Assembly: GCF_037893185.1 (NCBI RefSeq)
Contig: NZ_CP140772.1
Location: forward strand, 2,914,001-2,978,000
Direction of reading: 5' to 3'
Length of the DNA stretch: 64,000 nt
DNA from: Chitinophaga sp. 180180018-3
GTDB lineage: Bacteria; Bacteroidota; Bacteroidia; Chitinophagales; Chitinophagaceae
Part shown: in pieces, positions 56,701 through 64,000 of the stretch
Layout: the number at the start of each line of letters is the position of its first letter
Numbering within the stretch: position 1 is the first letter of the stretch
Notes under the pieces: generated by a model
What the model saw: only the letters and a program-made list of their open reading frames with translations
Databases searched by the model: none
Told to the model about the DNA's origin: nothing
Made by a program: the position numbers and the translations under genes

Positions 56701-56873
56701 ATTATCTCGGTAAAATAAGGTTGTACGCTGCTGTGCTTAATGCCTTCACCTTTACGAAATACAACGGCATGGACCCCGAAGTGGGCTACAATGAAGGCTT
56801 CTCAACAGGAGTGGATCTGGGCTACTATCCCAGGCCCAGAACAGTAATGATAGGCGCCAATCTCCGCTTTTAA
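53751..56873 (+). CDS. SusC/RagA-type TonB-dependent receptor of polysaccharide locus
   Basis: The 1040-aa outer-membrane transporter has a signal peptide (about 1-28, ending AIAQ), a carboxypeptidase-like domain (about 33-110), a VVIGYGVQ TonB-box-like segment, a plug with IVDGVQ and ASIDVLKDAASAAIYG, and a barrel ending in ANLRF. It should import xyloglucan-like oligosaccharides with its SusD partner 11 bases downstream. It differs from the SusC at 22517 throughout the barrel, so the two are not recent duplicates. Confidence 0.95.
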   Translation: MKKSSRKSWQLLLYSLMVVIFISHSAIAQTNYTTGRITSGKTAAAVPGAVIKIKGTNKGAVTDDGGYFKIDAAPGDVLVITSIGYVPQEVKVTGSAMNLQLQESVTQIEDLVVIGYGVQKKKLVTGANLQVKGDDLQKQNTTNALQALQGQAPGVQLTSYSGQPGSAMNVIIRGKGTVGNFAPLYIVDGVQTSDIAYLNPADIASIDVLKDAASAAIYGSQAANGVILVTTRSGKVNQKAQVTLDAFYGVQNVARKAQLLNAKEYATIMNEAAVNSGKTPYFSNDVINNLPVNTNWLDQMFVKNVPIQNYVLGVQGGSAGSIYSLSLGYTNQGGIVGGSSLSNLERYTFRINSEHRLYKDMVKVGEHLTFNYQNTAGIQVGNQYNNSLRAAFGTSPFLPMYDNDGNFFSSDKTGWYPGKPDMAWNNGESNPYAVMYNTNQYRNSSQGLFGDVYLQAEPIKGLKYRSSLGLNYYANQSHGYTPVYHLSIYSFNDTSKVTQSMGSGQTIQFDNSLSYDFTLGANHSFTVMAGTSALKATGVSMTGNNWDLRIADMSHAYLSVAQNVNKGAPYMSMSGGPFTNSLVSYFGRLQYNFMEKYLLNVTFRADGSSRFAPENRWGYFPSVSAGWVATKEEFMRDVRWLDFFKLRASWGQVGNQNVAAYQYLSPISFVHAAYIFGPVEGANTQGAYPSRLANPNVKWETSEQTNVGFDATLLNKLNVTFDYYIKKTKDWLITAPILATAGADAPLINGGDVSNTGVELALAYQNSIGKSFHYTIGINGAYNKNRIGNIPTNDHIIHGPNNLLYSNSLEFYRAANGYPIGYFWGLKTAGIFQSEAEVNAYRSKSGKLIQPDAKPGDVRFVDQNGDGVIDASDKTMIGDPNPHFTFGFNIGLDYKGFDLQIQASGVSGNKIVQSWRDQSGAYGNYSAAILDRWHGPGSSNTMPRVTEDNRNWTQFSDLYIHDGSFLRINTITLGYDFSKLASRNYLGKIRLYAAVLNAFTFTKYNGMDPEVGYNEGFSTGVDLGYYPRPRTVMIGANLRF

Positions 56874-56884
56874 TTAAAATTATA

Positions 56885-58483
56885 ATGAAGATGAAAAAGC
56901 TACATAGTTATATACTGTTCTTCGCGCTCGTAACGCTGGCGGCCTGTAGTAAAAGTTTTCTCGATACAGAAGACGTAACTACGGCAACAGAACAGAACTT
57001 CTATAAAACCCCTAACGATGCCTTTAAGGCATTAGTAGGTGTATACGACGGATTACAGACCGTATGGACAGGCGGCATATCCCTGCCCGTAGCATCGGAG
57101 GTGATGTCTGATAATGCTTTCGGCGGTACCGGTAATGCGGATGGTTTCGGCTACCAGATGGTCGACGAGTTCGATAAACTCCGTTCACCTTCCGATCAGG
57201 CCCTGTACGGCGACAACTGGAGCGCCTATTACAAGGCCGTTTACCGGGCTAACATGCTGCTGACTCACCTGGATCAGGTTAACTGGAAAGGAAGCGAAAA
57301 CCTGCGCCCGGTATATGAATCAGAAGCAAGATTTATACGGGCGTATTGTTATTTTGATATGGTAAGATTGTGGGGCAACATTCCGCTCCTCGCGAAGCCC
57401 TCTACCGAAAATCTGCCACAGGCAAGCCCCGACAGCGTTTACAAGCTGATTGCAGATGACCTGACATTCGCCGCTGCTAACCTCCCGGCGGTGAGCTACC
57501 CCAGCCAGGCGCCCGCCACTTATGGCAGGGTTACCAAATGGGCCGTGGAATCGCTGATCGGACGGGTGTTTCTTTATTATACCGGCTATTACAATAAGGC
57601 AGATCTCGTGGGTACTGTTTCCAAACAACAGGCACTCGCTTATCTTGAAGATGTTGTTAAGAATGGCGGATTCGGGCTGGTCGACAATTTTGCGAACCTC
57701 TGGCCCGCAGCTTCACTGGATCGTTATGTGGGAGAAGATAACAAGGAAACCGTTTTTGCTATTAAGTATACTTATACCAGCGACTACAACGGCAATGCAG
57801 ATGGTAACTACTGGCTGGTCATGAATGGTATTCGCGGACAAAGCATTTTTCCATACGGAATGGGGTGGGGCGGAAGTACCGTTAATCCTAAGCTGTGGAA
57901 TGCCTTTAGCGCCAACGACAGCCGGAGAAAAGCCAGCATCATATCCATCGTTGATGAGGGGCTGGATTTCAAGAACACAAAAGATCAACGGGAGTATACC
58001 GGTTATTATATGAAAAAATATACGCCGCTGGTAGATCAGGCGGGTAATAGTCTTGCTGTGAAAATGGGCGGTACCAATTTCATGATCGGTCAGTACCAGG
58101 ACTATGTGTCTATCCGCTATGCCGATGTATTGCTGATGGCTGCTGAATTAGGCTCCGCTGGTGCACAGCAATATTTCGATGCAGTGCGCAAGCGCGCTTT
58201 CGGCGACAGCTTCGTGCAGCTACCGGTGAATCCCGCCAATATCATGAATGAAAGACGGCTCGAATTTGTTGGAGAAGGTATCCGCTACTGGGATCTGCTT
58301 CGTCAGGGTATTTCTATAGCTGCATCTGCTATTGCAGAAACCGTAGTATTGAAAAACGGCGATGTCAATACCACCAAAACTATTCAGGCAGGTAAGATCA
58401 CGGACACAAAGGGATTGGCACAGATTCCGTATTCACAAATAACCCTGTCTAATGGCGTCTTGAAACAAAATGCCGGATGGTGA
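56885..58483 (+). CDS. SusD/RagB-type glycan-binding lipoprotein
   Basis: The 532-aa lipoprotein has Cys21 in a LAACSKS lipobox, the SusD signature ARFIRAYCYFDMVRLWGN near 147-164, and the C-terminal IRYADVLLMAAELG and ERRLEFVGEGIRYWDLLRQG blocks. It forms the SusCD complex with the receptor just upstream and is followed 21 bases later by the probable surface glycan-binding lipoprotein. Confidence 0.95.
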   Translation: MKMKKLHSYILFFALVTLAACSKSFLDTEDVTTATEQNFYKTPNDAFKALVGVYDGLQTVWTGGISLPVASEVMSDNAFGGTGNADGFGYQMVDEFDKLRSPSDQALYGDNWSAYYKAVYRANMLLTHLDQVNWKGSENLRPVYESEARFIRAYCYFDMVRLWGNIPLLAKPSTENLPQASPDSVYKLIADDLTFAAANLPAVSYPSQAPATYGRVTKWAVESLIGRVFLYYTGYYNKADLVGTVSKQQALAYLEDVVKNGGFGLVDNFANLWPAASLDRYVGEDNKETVFAIKYTYTSDYNGNADGNYWLVMNGIRGQSIFPYGMGWGGSTVNPKLWNAFSANDSRRKASIISIVDEGLDFKNTKDQREYTGYYMKKYTPLVDQAGNSLAVKMGGTNFMIGQYQDYVSIRYADVLLMAAELGSAGAQQYFDAVRKRAFGDSFVQLPVNPANIMNERRLEFVGEGIRYWDLLRQGISIAASAIAETVVLKNGDVNTTKTIQAGKITDTKGLAQIPYSQITLSNGVLKQNAGW

Positions 58484-58504
58484 TCATCTCAAAAAAATAA
58501 AATT

Positions 58505-59365
58505 ATGTTTAAGCAATCATACATAAAGTCAGCAATACTGCTGCTGATAATAATATCTGCTGTACCTGCCTGCAAAAAGAAAGACTACAGTTTATCGGCG
58601 TTGCCAGATAAATCGGCCATCAACATGGAAGTGAAGCAGGATCTGGCTACAGATGCAGGTGGCAATACCATCTACCTGATCAGCAATACCAATGGGGTTA
58701 TCCCGGTTTGGGACTATGGCACTGGCCGGTCGAACCGGCTCACGGATACCATTCACTTTGCCTTCAAAGGCGACTATGTGATCAAACGTTCTGCCGTAAC
58801 CGGTGGCGGCATTGTGCAACTGGATTCCGTTACCATTCATGTAACGAAAGATAATCTTAACTACGTGAATGATCCGCTGTGGAATGCCTTAACCGGTGGT
58901 GTTGGCCAGGAAAAAACCTGGGTGCTGGATATCAAAGCAACGGTTTTCGATGGTCCGCTTTTCTTTTATGGCACTGATAATGGATGGGGAGGTGATTGTA
59001 TGAAGACAGGAGGCGACTGCTGGTCCTGGGCCCCAAAGTATGCCGACAATACCTGGCTGATGCCATCGGGTGATTATGGCACCATGACGTTTAGCCTGAA
59101 AGGTGGTCCGTTTGTGAAGGTGATGCACGCCAAAATCCCTGCCAGGGGCACGGAGAACGGTACCTTTTACCTGGATATCAATACCAAAAAACTAAGCCTT
59201 ACGGATGCCACGCCCATTCATGATGCAGGCAGAGACGCCTGTGTATCGGCATGGGGGAATATCAGGTTGTTTTCCCTGACGGATAAATCGATGCAGCTGG
59301 CGGTGCTGCGAACATCCTGCGAAGGGCCCTGCCTGCTCGTATATAACTACGTGGCAAAGCAATAA
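58505..59365 (+). CDS. Probable surface glycan-binding lipoprotein (SGBP-B-like)
   Basis: The 286-aa lipoprotein has Cys23 in the VPAC lipobox, a PKD/Ig-like N-terminal domain (about 35-120) and a C-terminal beta-rich domain with many aromatic residues (NGWGGDCMKTGGDCWSW), typical of sugar-binding sites. The position after SusCD and before the secreted endoglucanase fits the SGBP of xyloglucan-type loci. The sequence family is not certain; the call rests mainly on context and composition. Confidence 0.75.
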   Translation: MFKQSYIKSAILLLIIISAVPACKKKDYSLSALPDKSAINMEVKQDLATDAGGNTIYLISNTNGVIPVWDYGTGRSNRLTDTIHFAFKGDYVIKRSAVTGGGIVQLDSVTIHVTKDNLNYVNDPLWNALTGGVGQEKTWVLDIKATVFDGPLFFYGTDNGWGGDCMKTGGDCWSWAPKYADNTWLMPSGDYGTMTFSLKGGPFVKVMHAKIPARGTENGTFYLDINTKKLSLTDATPIHDAGRDACVSAWGNIRLFSLTDKSMQLAVLRTSCEGPCLLVYNYVAKQ

Positions 59366-59434
59366 GAACATACCTGTGCCGGCGTACCAATTGATGAGGT
59401 AACTGAGTTTTATTCATCTTTCGAAAACTGAAAA

Positions 59435-60907
59435 ATGCCACGTATGAAATCACTTTTTCGTTTATGGGTTGCCGTAGTAATCACTACCCTTGTTGCCTGC
59501 GAAAAGGATAACAGAGATGTTCCTAAAGTATCCCTATCTTCCTCCCAGGTGGCGTTTGCCGTCAATGGAGGAACTTCCGGATTTACCATCAACAGCAATA
59601 CCAGCTGGAAAATTGTAAGTGCTTCGGCAGGCTGGTTGCAGATAAGCAATCAAACCGGTGATGCCGGCAGCACACAGGTGAATTTAACCGTCGGGGAAAA
59701 TACCGGCTTCACCAACCGTTCCGTCACTTTGCAGATTGCTACCAGCAACGGCGCGCCTCAGCAGGTGGCCATTGTTCAGTTCAGTCGCAGTAAATCGTAT
59801 CCGGGCTATAATACTTCACCACTACCACCCGACGCCACCGGCATGACAGGCAGCGCGCAACAACTCGCCGCTAAAATCGGGCTGGGTTGGAATATCGGCA
59901 ATACGATGGAAGCCATCGGCGGAGAAACCGCCTGGGGAAATCCTAAAATCACCAACGATCTTATCAAAGCCGTTAAACAAAACGGTTTTAACGCCATCCG
60001 CATACCCTGTTCCTGGAATCAATACGCCGATGCTAAAACGGCTAAGATACAGGACAGCTGGCTGAATCGCGTTAAAGAAGTGGTGCAGTATTGCGTTAGC
60101 AACGACGTATACGTGATACTCAATATTCACTGGGATGGCGGCTGGCTGGAAAACAATTGCACGCCCGAAAAGAAAGACTCCGTCAACGACAAACAGAAAG
60201 CTTTCTGGGAGCAGATTGCCACCACACTGCGTGATGTTGATGAACACCTGATGTTCGCGAGTGCCAATGAGCCCAATGTCGACAATGCCACAAAGATGGA
60301 TGTGTTGTTGTCGTATCACCAAACGTTTGTTGACGCGGTACGTTCTACCGGCGGCCGAAATGCTTACAGAACGCTGATTGTACAGGGGCCATCCACCAAC
60401 ATCGACAAAACGGTGCAGCTGATGAGCAAACTGCCTGCGGATAAAGTGCCCAATAAAATGATGGTAGAAGTGCATTCGTATACGCCGTACCAGTTTGCGT
60501 TGATGACGCAGGATGAAAGCTGGGGTAAACAATTTTTCTATTGGGGTAAAGACTATCATTCTTTAACAGACCCAACACGTAATCCAACCTGGGGAGAAGA
60601 AGCAGAAATAGACCGGCTGTTCAAGGCCATGAAAACTGCATTCGTGGATAAAGGTATCCCGGTGGTGTTGGGCGAATTTGCAGCGATCAGGCGTACCAAT
60701 CTGACAGGCGATAATTTGCGACTGCACCTGGCTGCCCGCGCATATCATCTTAAATACATCGTGCAACAGGCTAAAGCAAATGGATTATTGCCGTTTTACT
60801 GGGATGCAGGCGGATTGGGCAATTATGGCACCGGTATTATCGATAGGAATAGCAATACTGTTTTCGACAGGCAGGCACTGGATGCCATGGCGTCTGGGTT
60901 AAATTAA
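59435..60907 (+). CDS. BACON-GH5 endo-glucanase (xyloglucanase-like)
   Basis: The 490-aa lipoprotein (Cys22 in TLVAC; ATG 59444 is an alternative start) has a BACON domain (about 30-110) followed by a GH5 barrel. The acid/base is Glu279 in SANEPN and the nucleophile Glu414 in VVLGEF; HWDGGW is the conserved +/- subsite block. The combination of lipidation, BACON and GH5 (subfamily 4-like) matches surface endo-xyloglucanases that make the first cut in Bacteroides xyloglucan loci. It is the last gene of the operon, 69 bases after the SGBP-like gene; a terminator follows. Confidence 0.92.
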   Translation: MPRMKSLFRLWVAVVITTLVACEKDNRDVPKVSLSSSQVAFAVNGGTSGFTINSNTSWKIVSASAGWLQISNQTGDAGSTQVNLTVGENTGFTNRSVTLQIATSNGAPQQVAIVQFSRSKSYPGYNTSPLPPDATGMTGSAQQLAAKIGLGWNIGNTMEAIGGETAWGNPKITNDLIKAVKQNGFNAIRIPCSWNQYADAKTAKIQDSWLNRVKEVVQYCVSNDVYVILNIHWDGGWLENNCTPEKKDSVNDKQKAFWEQIATTLRDVDEHLMFASANEPNVDNATKMDVLLSYHQTFVDAVRSTGGRNAYRTLIVQGPSTNIDKTVQLMSKLPADKVPNKMMVEVHSYTPYQFALMTQDESWGKQFFYWGKDYHSLTDPTRNPTWGEEAEIDRLFKAMKTAFVDKGIPVVLGEFAAIRRTNLTGDNLRLHLAARAYHLKYIVQQAKANGLLPFYWDAGGLGNYGTGIIDRNSNTVFDRQALDAMASGLN

Positions 60908-60939
60908 GAGGAGTTTTTAATGTTGATAATGGTAAAGCC

Positions 60940-60973
60940 AGGGTTGCCTGCTGCGATTTTTGCGGGCAACCCT
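60940..60973. terminator. Bidirectional terminator-like hairpin
   Basis: AGGGTTGCC (60940-60948) pairs with GGCAACCCT (60965-60973) over a 16-base loop and is followed by TTTT. It lies between the ends of the GH5 gene and the convergent hybrid sensor gene. Confidence 0.75.
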
Positions 60974-60984
60974 TTTTGCATGCA

Positions 60985-63900
60985 TTAGCTGTCTTCGTCT
61001 TTCTTACTCGCCACATATTGTGAAGGCAGCACCTTAAATTCTTCCTTAAAAAATTTCGAGAATTGCTTGGGATTATTGAATCCCACTTTATAAGCAATCT
61101 CCGCGATGGTCATACCGCTTTTTTCCAGCAGCTGGGCGGCCCTTTTCAGCCGGATGCTCCGGATGAATTCCAGGGGCGATTTGCCGGTAAGTGCCAGTAT
61201 TTTCCGATACAGTGTTACCCGGTTCATATGCATGGCAGCGCTGAAATCTTCTACGGAAAAATCAGGATCGTCCATTTGTTTTTCGATAACGTCGAGCGCA
61301 CCCTGTAAGAATGTTTCATCTACTGAGGTAACGGTTATCTCCGCAGGATTCACTTCAATCTGCTTCTGGAATTTCTTTTGCAGCAGCTTCTGTTGAGCCA
61401 GCAGGTTTTTGATGCGGGAGTCGAGTATTTCAAACGTAAAAGGCTTGGTAATATAATCGTTCGCACCGGCTGCAAAGGCCTGCAGCTGCCGGCCTTCATC
61501 ACCCACGGCAGTCAGCAGGATAACAGGGATATGCGCCGTAAGTGTTTCCGTTCTGATTTTTTTTACCAGCTCAATACCATCTGCCACCGGCATCATTACG
61601 TCGCTTACCACTAAATCGGGGTTGTGCAGTTTTACTTTTTCCCAGCCTTCTTTGCCGTTGACCGCTTCTTCGATATGATACTGGCCTCTCAGGTTGTCTT
61701 TCAAATAAAAACGAAGGTCTTCATTATCTTCCACTATTAAAATGGTTTTGAGTTTACTGTTCTTACGGGTTTCCTCCGACAGTATCTGCGCGGCTTCTTC
61801 TTCAGCCACCAGCGGGGTAGTACTGCGGGTTACAGGATCATACAACCTCTTCGCAGGAATCCGTACTGTAAAACAGGTACCGGCCCCCGGTGTGCTTTTT
61901 ACGGTTATGATACCCTGATGTAACTTCACGAATTCCTTTGTGATGGCCAGTCCTATGCCGGTGCCCTGGTTAGCCATGTCTACCGGTACATCTGTCTGAA
62001 AGAATCGTTCAAATATTTTTTGCTGCTGGTTTTCAGGAATACCAATGCCGGTATCTTCTACTTCTATAGTAAGTGCGGCATCGTTTTCGGTACCATCGTG
62101 GTATGCAAGCCGGAGATACACTGTGCCATTGTCTGGTGTGTATTTGAAAGCATTCGACAACAGATTAAATAAGATCTTCTCCATCTTATCCTTGTCGAAG
62201 TATATTTCGAGATGATCAACGCCGGAAGAGAAATTAAAAATTATTTTCTTCTTTTCTGCTATATCCGTAAACGAGCGACTGATATCCCGGATGAATTGTA
62301 TAATATCGCCCATGGCCAGATGCAGCCTGATGGCCTGTACTTCCATCTTCCTGAAATCGAGTAGCTGGTTAACGAGGTTCAGTAATCTTTTTGCATTGCG
62401 CAACACCAGGTGCAGCTGTTTTTGCTGATCGGTGTCACGGGTGTTTTTGATGATGCTGTCTAACGGAGAAATGATCAGGCTGAGTGGTGTACGCAGTTCA
62501 TGACTGACGTTGGTAAAGAATTTTGTTTTTATCTGTTCTATGCTATGTGCTCTTTCTGCTTCGCGGCGCTGGTGTTCTACTTCATATTTCATGTGTATCC
62601 GGTCGAGCGTAATACGTCTTGCCAGCAGAAAGAGGCCGGCAGCTGTAAGCAGATAGATGGCAAAAGCAAAAGGTGTGCGCCAGAAAGGGGGAGCTATGTT
62701 GATGTGTAACAATTTGGGCTCACTCCAGGAACCGTCGCTATTGAGGGCTTTCACCTTAAAGGTATAATGTCCCGGATCCAGGTTGGTGTAAGTAGCTTTT
62801 CGCTGGTCGCCATCTGCATACAACCAGTCGGTATTAAATCCTTCCAGCATATACGCATATCGCTGATGCGCTTTGTGGCCGTAGTCGAGTGAAGCAAACT
62901 CGATAGAAAAAACGTTCTCTTTGTATTTGAGATCGATGCTTTGCAGTTTCGATAATGCCTCTTTTAAAACAACGCGGCCATTTACTGTTTCGCCGGGCTT
63001 TATAGTGGTGTTCAGTATTTGCAGGCCGGAGAGCACCAGTTTGGCGCGATTAACGGGCTTGGCAGCGTGGTCGGTATTGATGATGTTAAACCCCGAAGGG
63101 CCGCCGAAGATAAGCTCGCCGGTGCTTGTTTTGAGTGCAGCATTATCGTTGAACTCGCGGTTCTGAAGATTGTTGGCTTCGTCGTAGTTAACCACCGACA
63201 GCGCCATGTTGTTGTTCCTTTGATGCAGGGTAGCGCTGCATAGTCCGTTGGGTGTGGAAAGCCAGAGACGTTGGTAGTTATCTTCGAGTATATTGAGTAC
63301 AATGTTGTCGGGAAGACCGTCCGCCATCGTGAACTGCCCGAAGTCGCCGGTCTGCCTGTTGAGCAGATTCAATCCTTCATGGGTGCCTACCCATATTCGT
63401 TGCTGGCTGTCTTCCAGCAGGCAGATAACATTGTTATTGCTCAGGCTTTTGGGGCTGGTAGTATGCCGGTAGGTCGCAACAGGCTTTTTATCGGGGGAGA
63501 ACACCATGACTCCGTACGTAGTGCCAACCCATAGGTTTCCTTTCTGGTCGTCGATCAGCGCGGAGATATAATTGGCCGACTGGTTGCCGGAGCGGTTGCG
63601 GTAGAAATGATGGAACCGGCCGGTTTGTTTGTCGAACAGGTCGAGCCCCGCTCCCCAGGTGCCTATCCAAAGATTTTGTTCCCTGTCTTCAAATATCTCC
63701 CATACCTTATCATCGGCCAGGGAAGCAGTGTCCTGATCGCTGTGCCGGTAGCGGGTAAACTTTTTGCCATCGAAGCTATTGAGGCCGCCGTAATAAGTGC
63801 CTATCCAGAGTGTGTTCTGGTGATCGAGCCACATGCTTACGATGACATTATTGCTTAAACTATTTGGATTGGCAGGATCGTGCAGGTATTGCCGGAAGGT

Positions 63901-64000
63901 GTTATTTTTCTTATCAAAGTAAATCAGGCCGCCACCGTTGGTGCCGATCCAGATATTGCCCTGTTTGTCTTCCACAAAACGGTTTACATCATCATAAGGA
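60985..64000 (-). CDS. Hybrid two-component regulator (propeller-HK-REC-AraC), 5' end outside window
   Basis: The frame is open to the window edge: the GTG at 63975 is preceded by in-frame YDDVNRF, which continues the same propeller repeat, so the true start lies beyond 64000. Visible parts in order: Reg_prop beta-propeller repeats (EDKQGNIWIGTNGG and similar) with a Y_Y_Y-like Ig domain, one membrane span, a histidine kinase (FFTNVSHELRTPLS), HATPase (GTGIGLAITKEFV), receiver (VVSDVMMP) and AraC-type DNA-binding domain (IAEIAYKVGFNNPKQFSKFF). Such HTCS proteins sense a specific oligosaccharide in the periplasm and induce the neighbouring locus. It is convergent with the GH5 gene and very likely controls the 50856-60907 operon. 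Confidence 0.94.
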   Translation of the reverse strand, partial: PYDDVNRFVEDKQGNIWIGTNGGGLIYFDKKNNTFRQYLHDPANPNSLSNNVIVSMWLDHQNTLWIGTYYGGLNSFDGKKFTRYRHSDQDTASLADDKVWEIFEDREQNLWIGTWGAGLDLFDKQTGRFHHFYRNRSGNQSANYISALIDDQKGNLWVGTTYGVMVFSPDKKPVATYRHTTSPKSLSNNNVICLLEDSQQRIWVGTHEGLNLLNRQTGDFGQFTMADGLPDNIVLNILEDNYQRLWLSTPNGLCSATLHQRNNNMALSVVNYDEANNLQNREFNDNAALKTSTGELIFGGPSGFNIINTDHAAKPVNRAKLVLSGLQILNTTIKPGETVNGRVVLKEALSKLQSIDLKYKENVFSIEFASLDYGHKAHQRYAYMLEGFNTDWLYADGDQRKATYTNLDPGHYTFKVKALNSDGSWSEPKLLHINIAPPFWRTPFAFAIYLLTAAGLFLLARRITLDRIHMKYEVEHQRREAERAHSIEQIKTKFFTNVSHELRTPLSLIISPLDSIIKNTRDTDQQKQLHLVLRNAKRLLNLVNQLLDFRKMEVQAIRLHLAMGDIIQFIRDISRSFTDIAEKKKIIFNFSSGVDHLEIYFDKDKMEKILFNLLSNAFKYTPDNGTVYLRLAYHDGTENDAALTIEVEDTGIGIPENQQQKIFERFFQTDVPVDMANQGTGIGLAITKEFVKLHQGIITVKSTPGAGTCFTVRIPAKRLYDPVTRSTTPLVAEEEAAQILSEETRKNSKLKTILIVEDNEDLRFYLKDNLRGQYHIEEAVNGKEGWEKVKLHNPDLVVSDVMMPVADGIELVKKIRTETLTAHIPVILLTAVGDEGRQLQAFAAGANDYITKPFTFEILDSRIKNLLAQQKLLQKKFQKQIEVNPAEITVTSVDETFLQGALDVIEKQMDDPDFSVEDFSAAMHMNRVTLYRKILALTGKSPLEFIRSIRLKRAAQLLEKSGMTIAEIAYKVGFNNPKQFSKFFKEEFKVLPSQYVASKKDEDS

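Noticed and set aside
59822..60559. A 245-codon minus-strand frame
   Set aside because: Antisense to the GH5 enzyme, which has catalytic residues and a lipoprotein signal; the shadow frame shows none.
1..64000. tRNA, rRNA, insertion sequences or a prophage
   Set aside because: I looked for tRNA-like T-loop motifs, transposase-like proteins and phage structural genes and saw none that hold up; a covariance-model scan was not possible.

Overview
The window looks like chromosomal DNA from a Bacteroidota species, most likely family Chitinophagaceae (Chitinophaga-like). The signs are two SusC/SusD outer-membrane pairs, a hybrid two-component sensor with an AraC output domain, many lipoproteins with short lipoboxes, a Bacteroidota-type sulfatase, GH95 and GH31 enzymes, Kup-type potassium uptake, and TAnnTTTG-like promoter elements. 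The genus is inference. I found no rRNA, tRNA, CRISPR array, transposase or phage gene.

Layout. 1-4103: the tail of an unknown gene; a membrane protein, NarL-type histidine kinase and response regulator; then, after a 48-bp-arm palindrome, an ABC-2 exporter (ATPase plus permease). 4100-7689 (minus): sulfatase and Kup transporter. 7852-13247 (minus): a tight three-gene operon of an unrecognised 350-aa protein, a CHAT-domain cysteine protease and a 952-aa TPR protein. This is the best candidate for an undescribed system. 13363-22127: an AraC regulator divergent from a catabolic operon (TIM-barrel isomerase, enolase-superfamily dehydratase, VOC protein, 2-hydroxyacid dehydrogenase, ThuA-like protein, and a fused SGNH/propeller/HEAT/cytochrome c lipoprotein), followed at 22517-27184 by SusC/SusD.

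27460-31361: two tandemly duplicated TPR-histidine kinases whose upstream regions are duplicated too. 31386-35725: GH95 fucosidase, AraC regulator and a small unknown protein. 36217-36975: a protein made of three copies of an XRE-like helix-turn-helix unit; the last codons of a relative survive as a remnant at 43328-43381. Between them lie nadC, an FAD monooxygenase with a divergent AraC regulator, and a G+C-richer FtsX-type permease. 43413-49607: unknown helical protein, DUF4091 protein, HxlR regulator divergent from an MDR oxidoreductase, a lipoprotein and an SdhC-like membrane protein.

49644-64000: a Tat-exported TIM-barrel isomerase, then a polysaccharide utilization locus (GH31 with PA14 insert, SusC, SusD, probable surface glycan-binding lipoprotein, BACON-GH5 endoglucanase) facing a hybrid two-component regulator that runs off the window. 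The enzyme set resembles xyloglucan loci: GH5 would cut the backbone at the cell surface, SusC/D would import oligosaccharides, and GH31 would remove alpha-xylosyl groups. The GH95 enzyme about 17 kb away could supply fucose removal.
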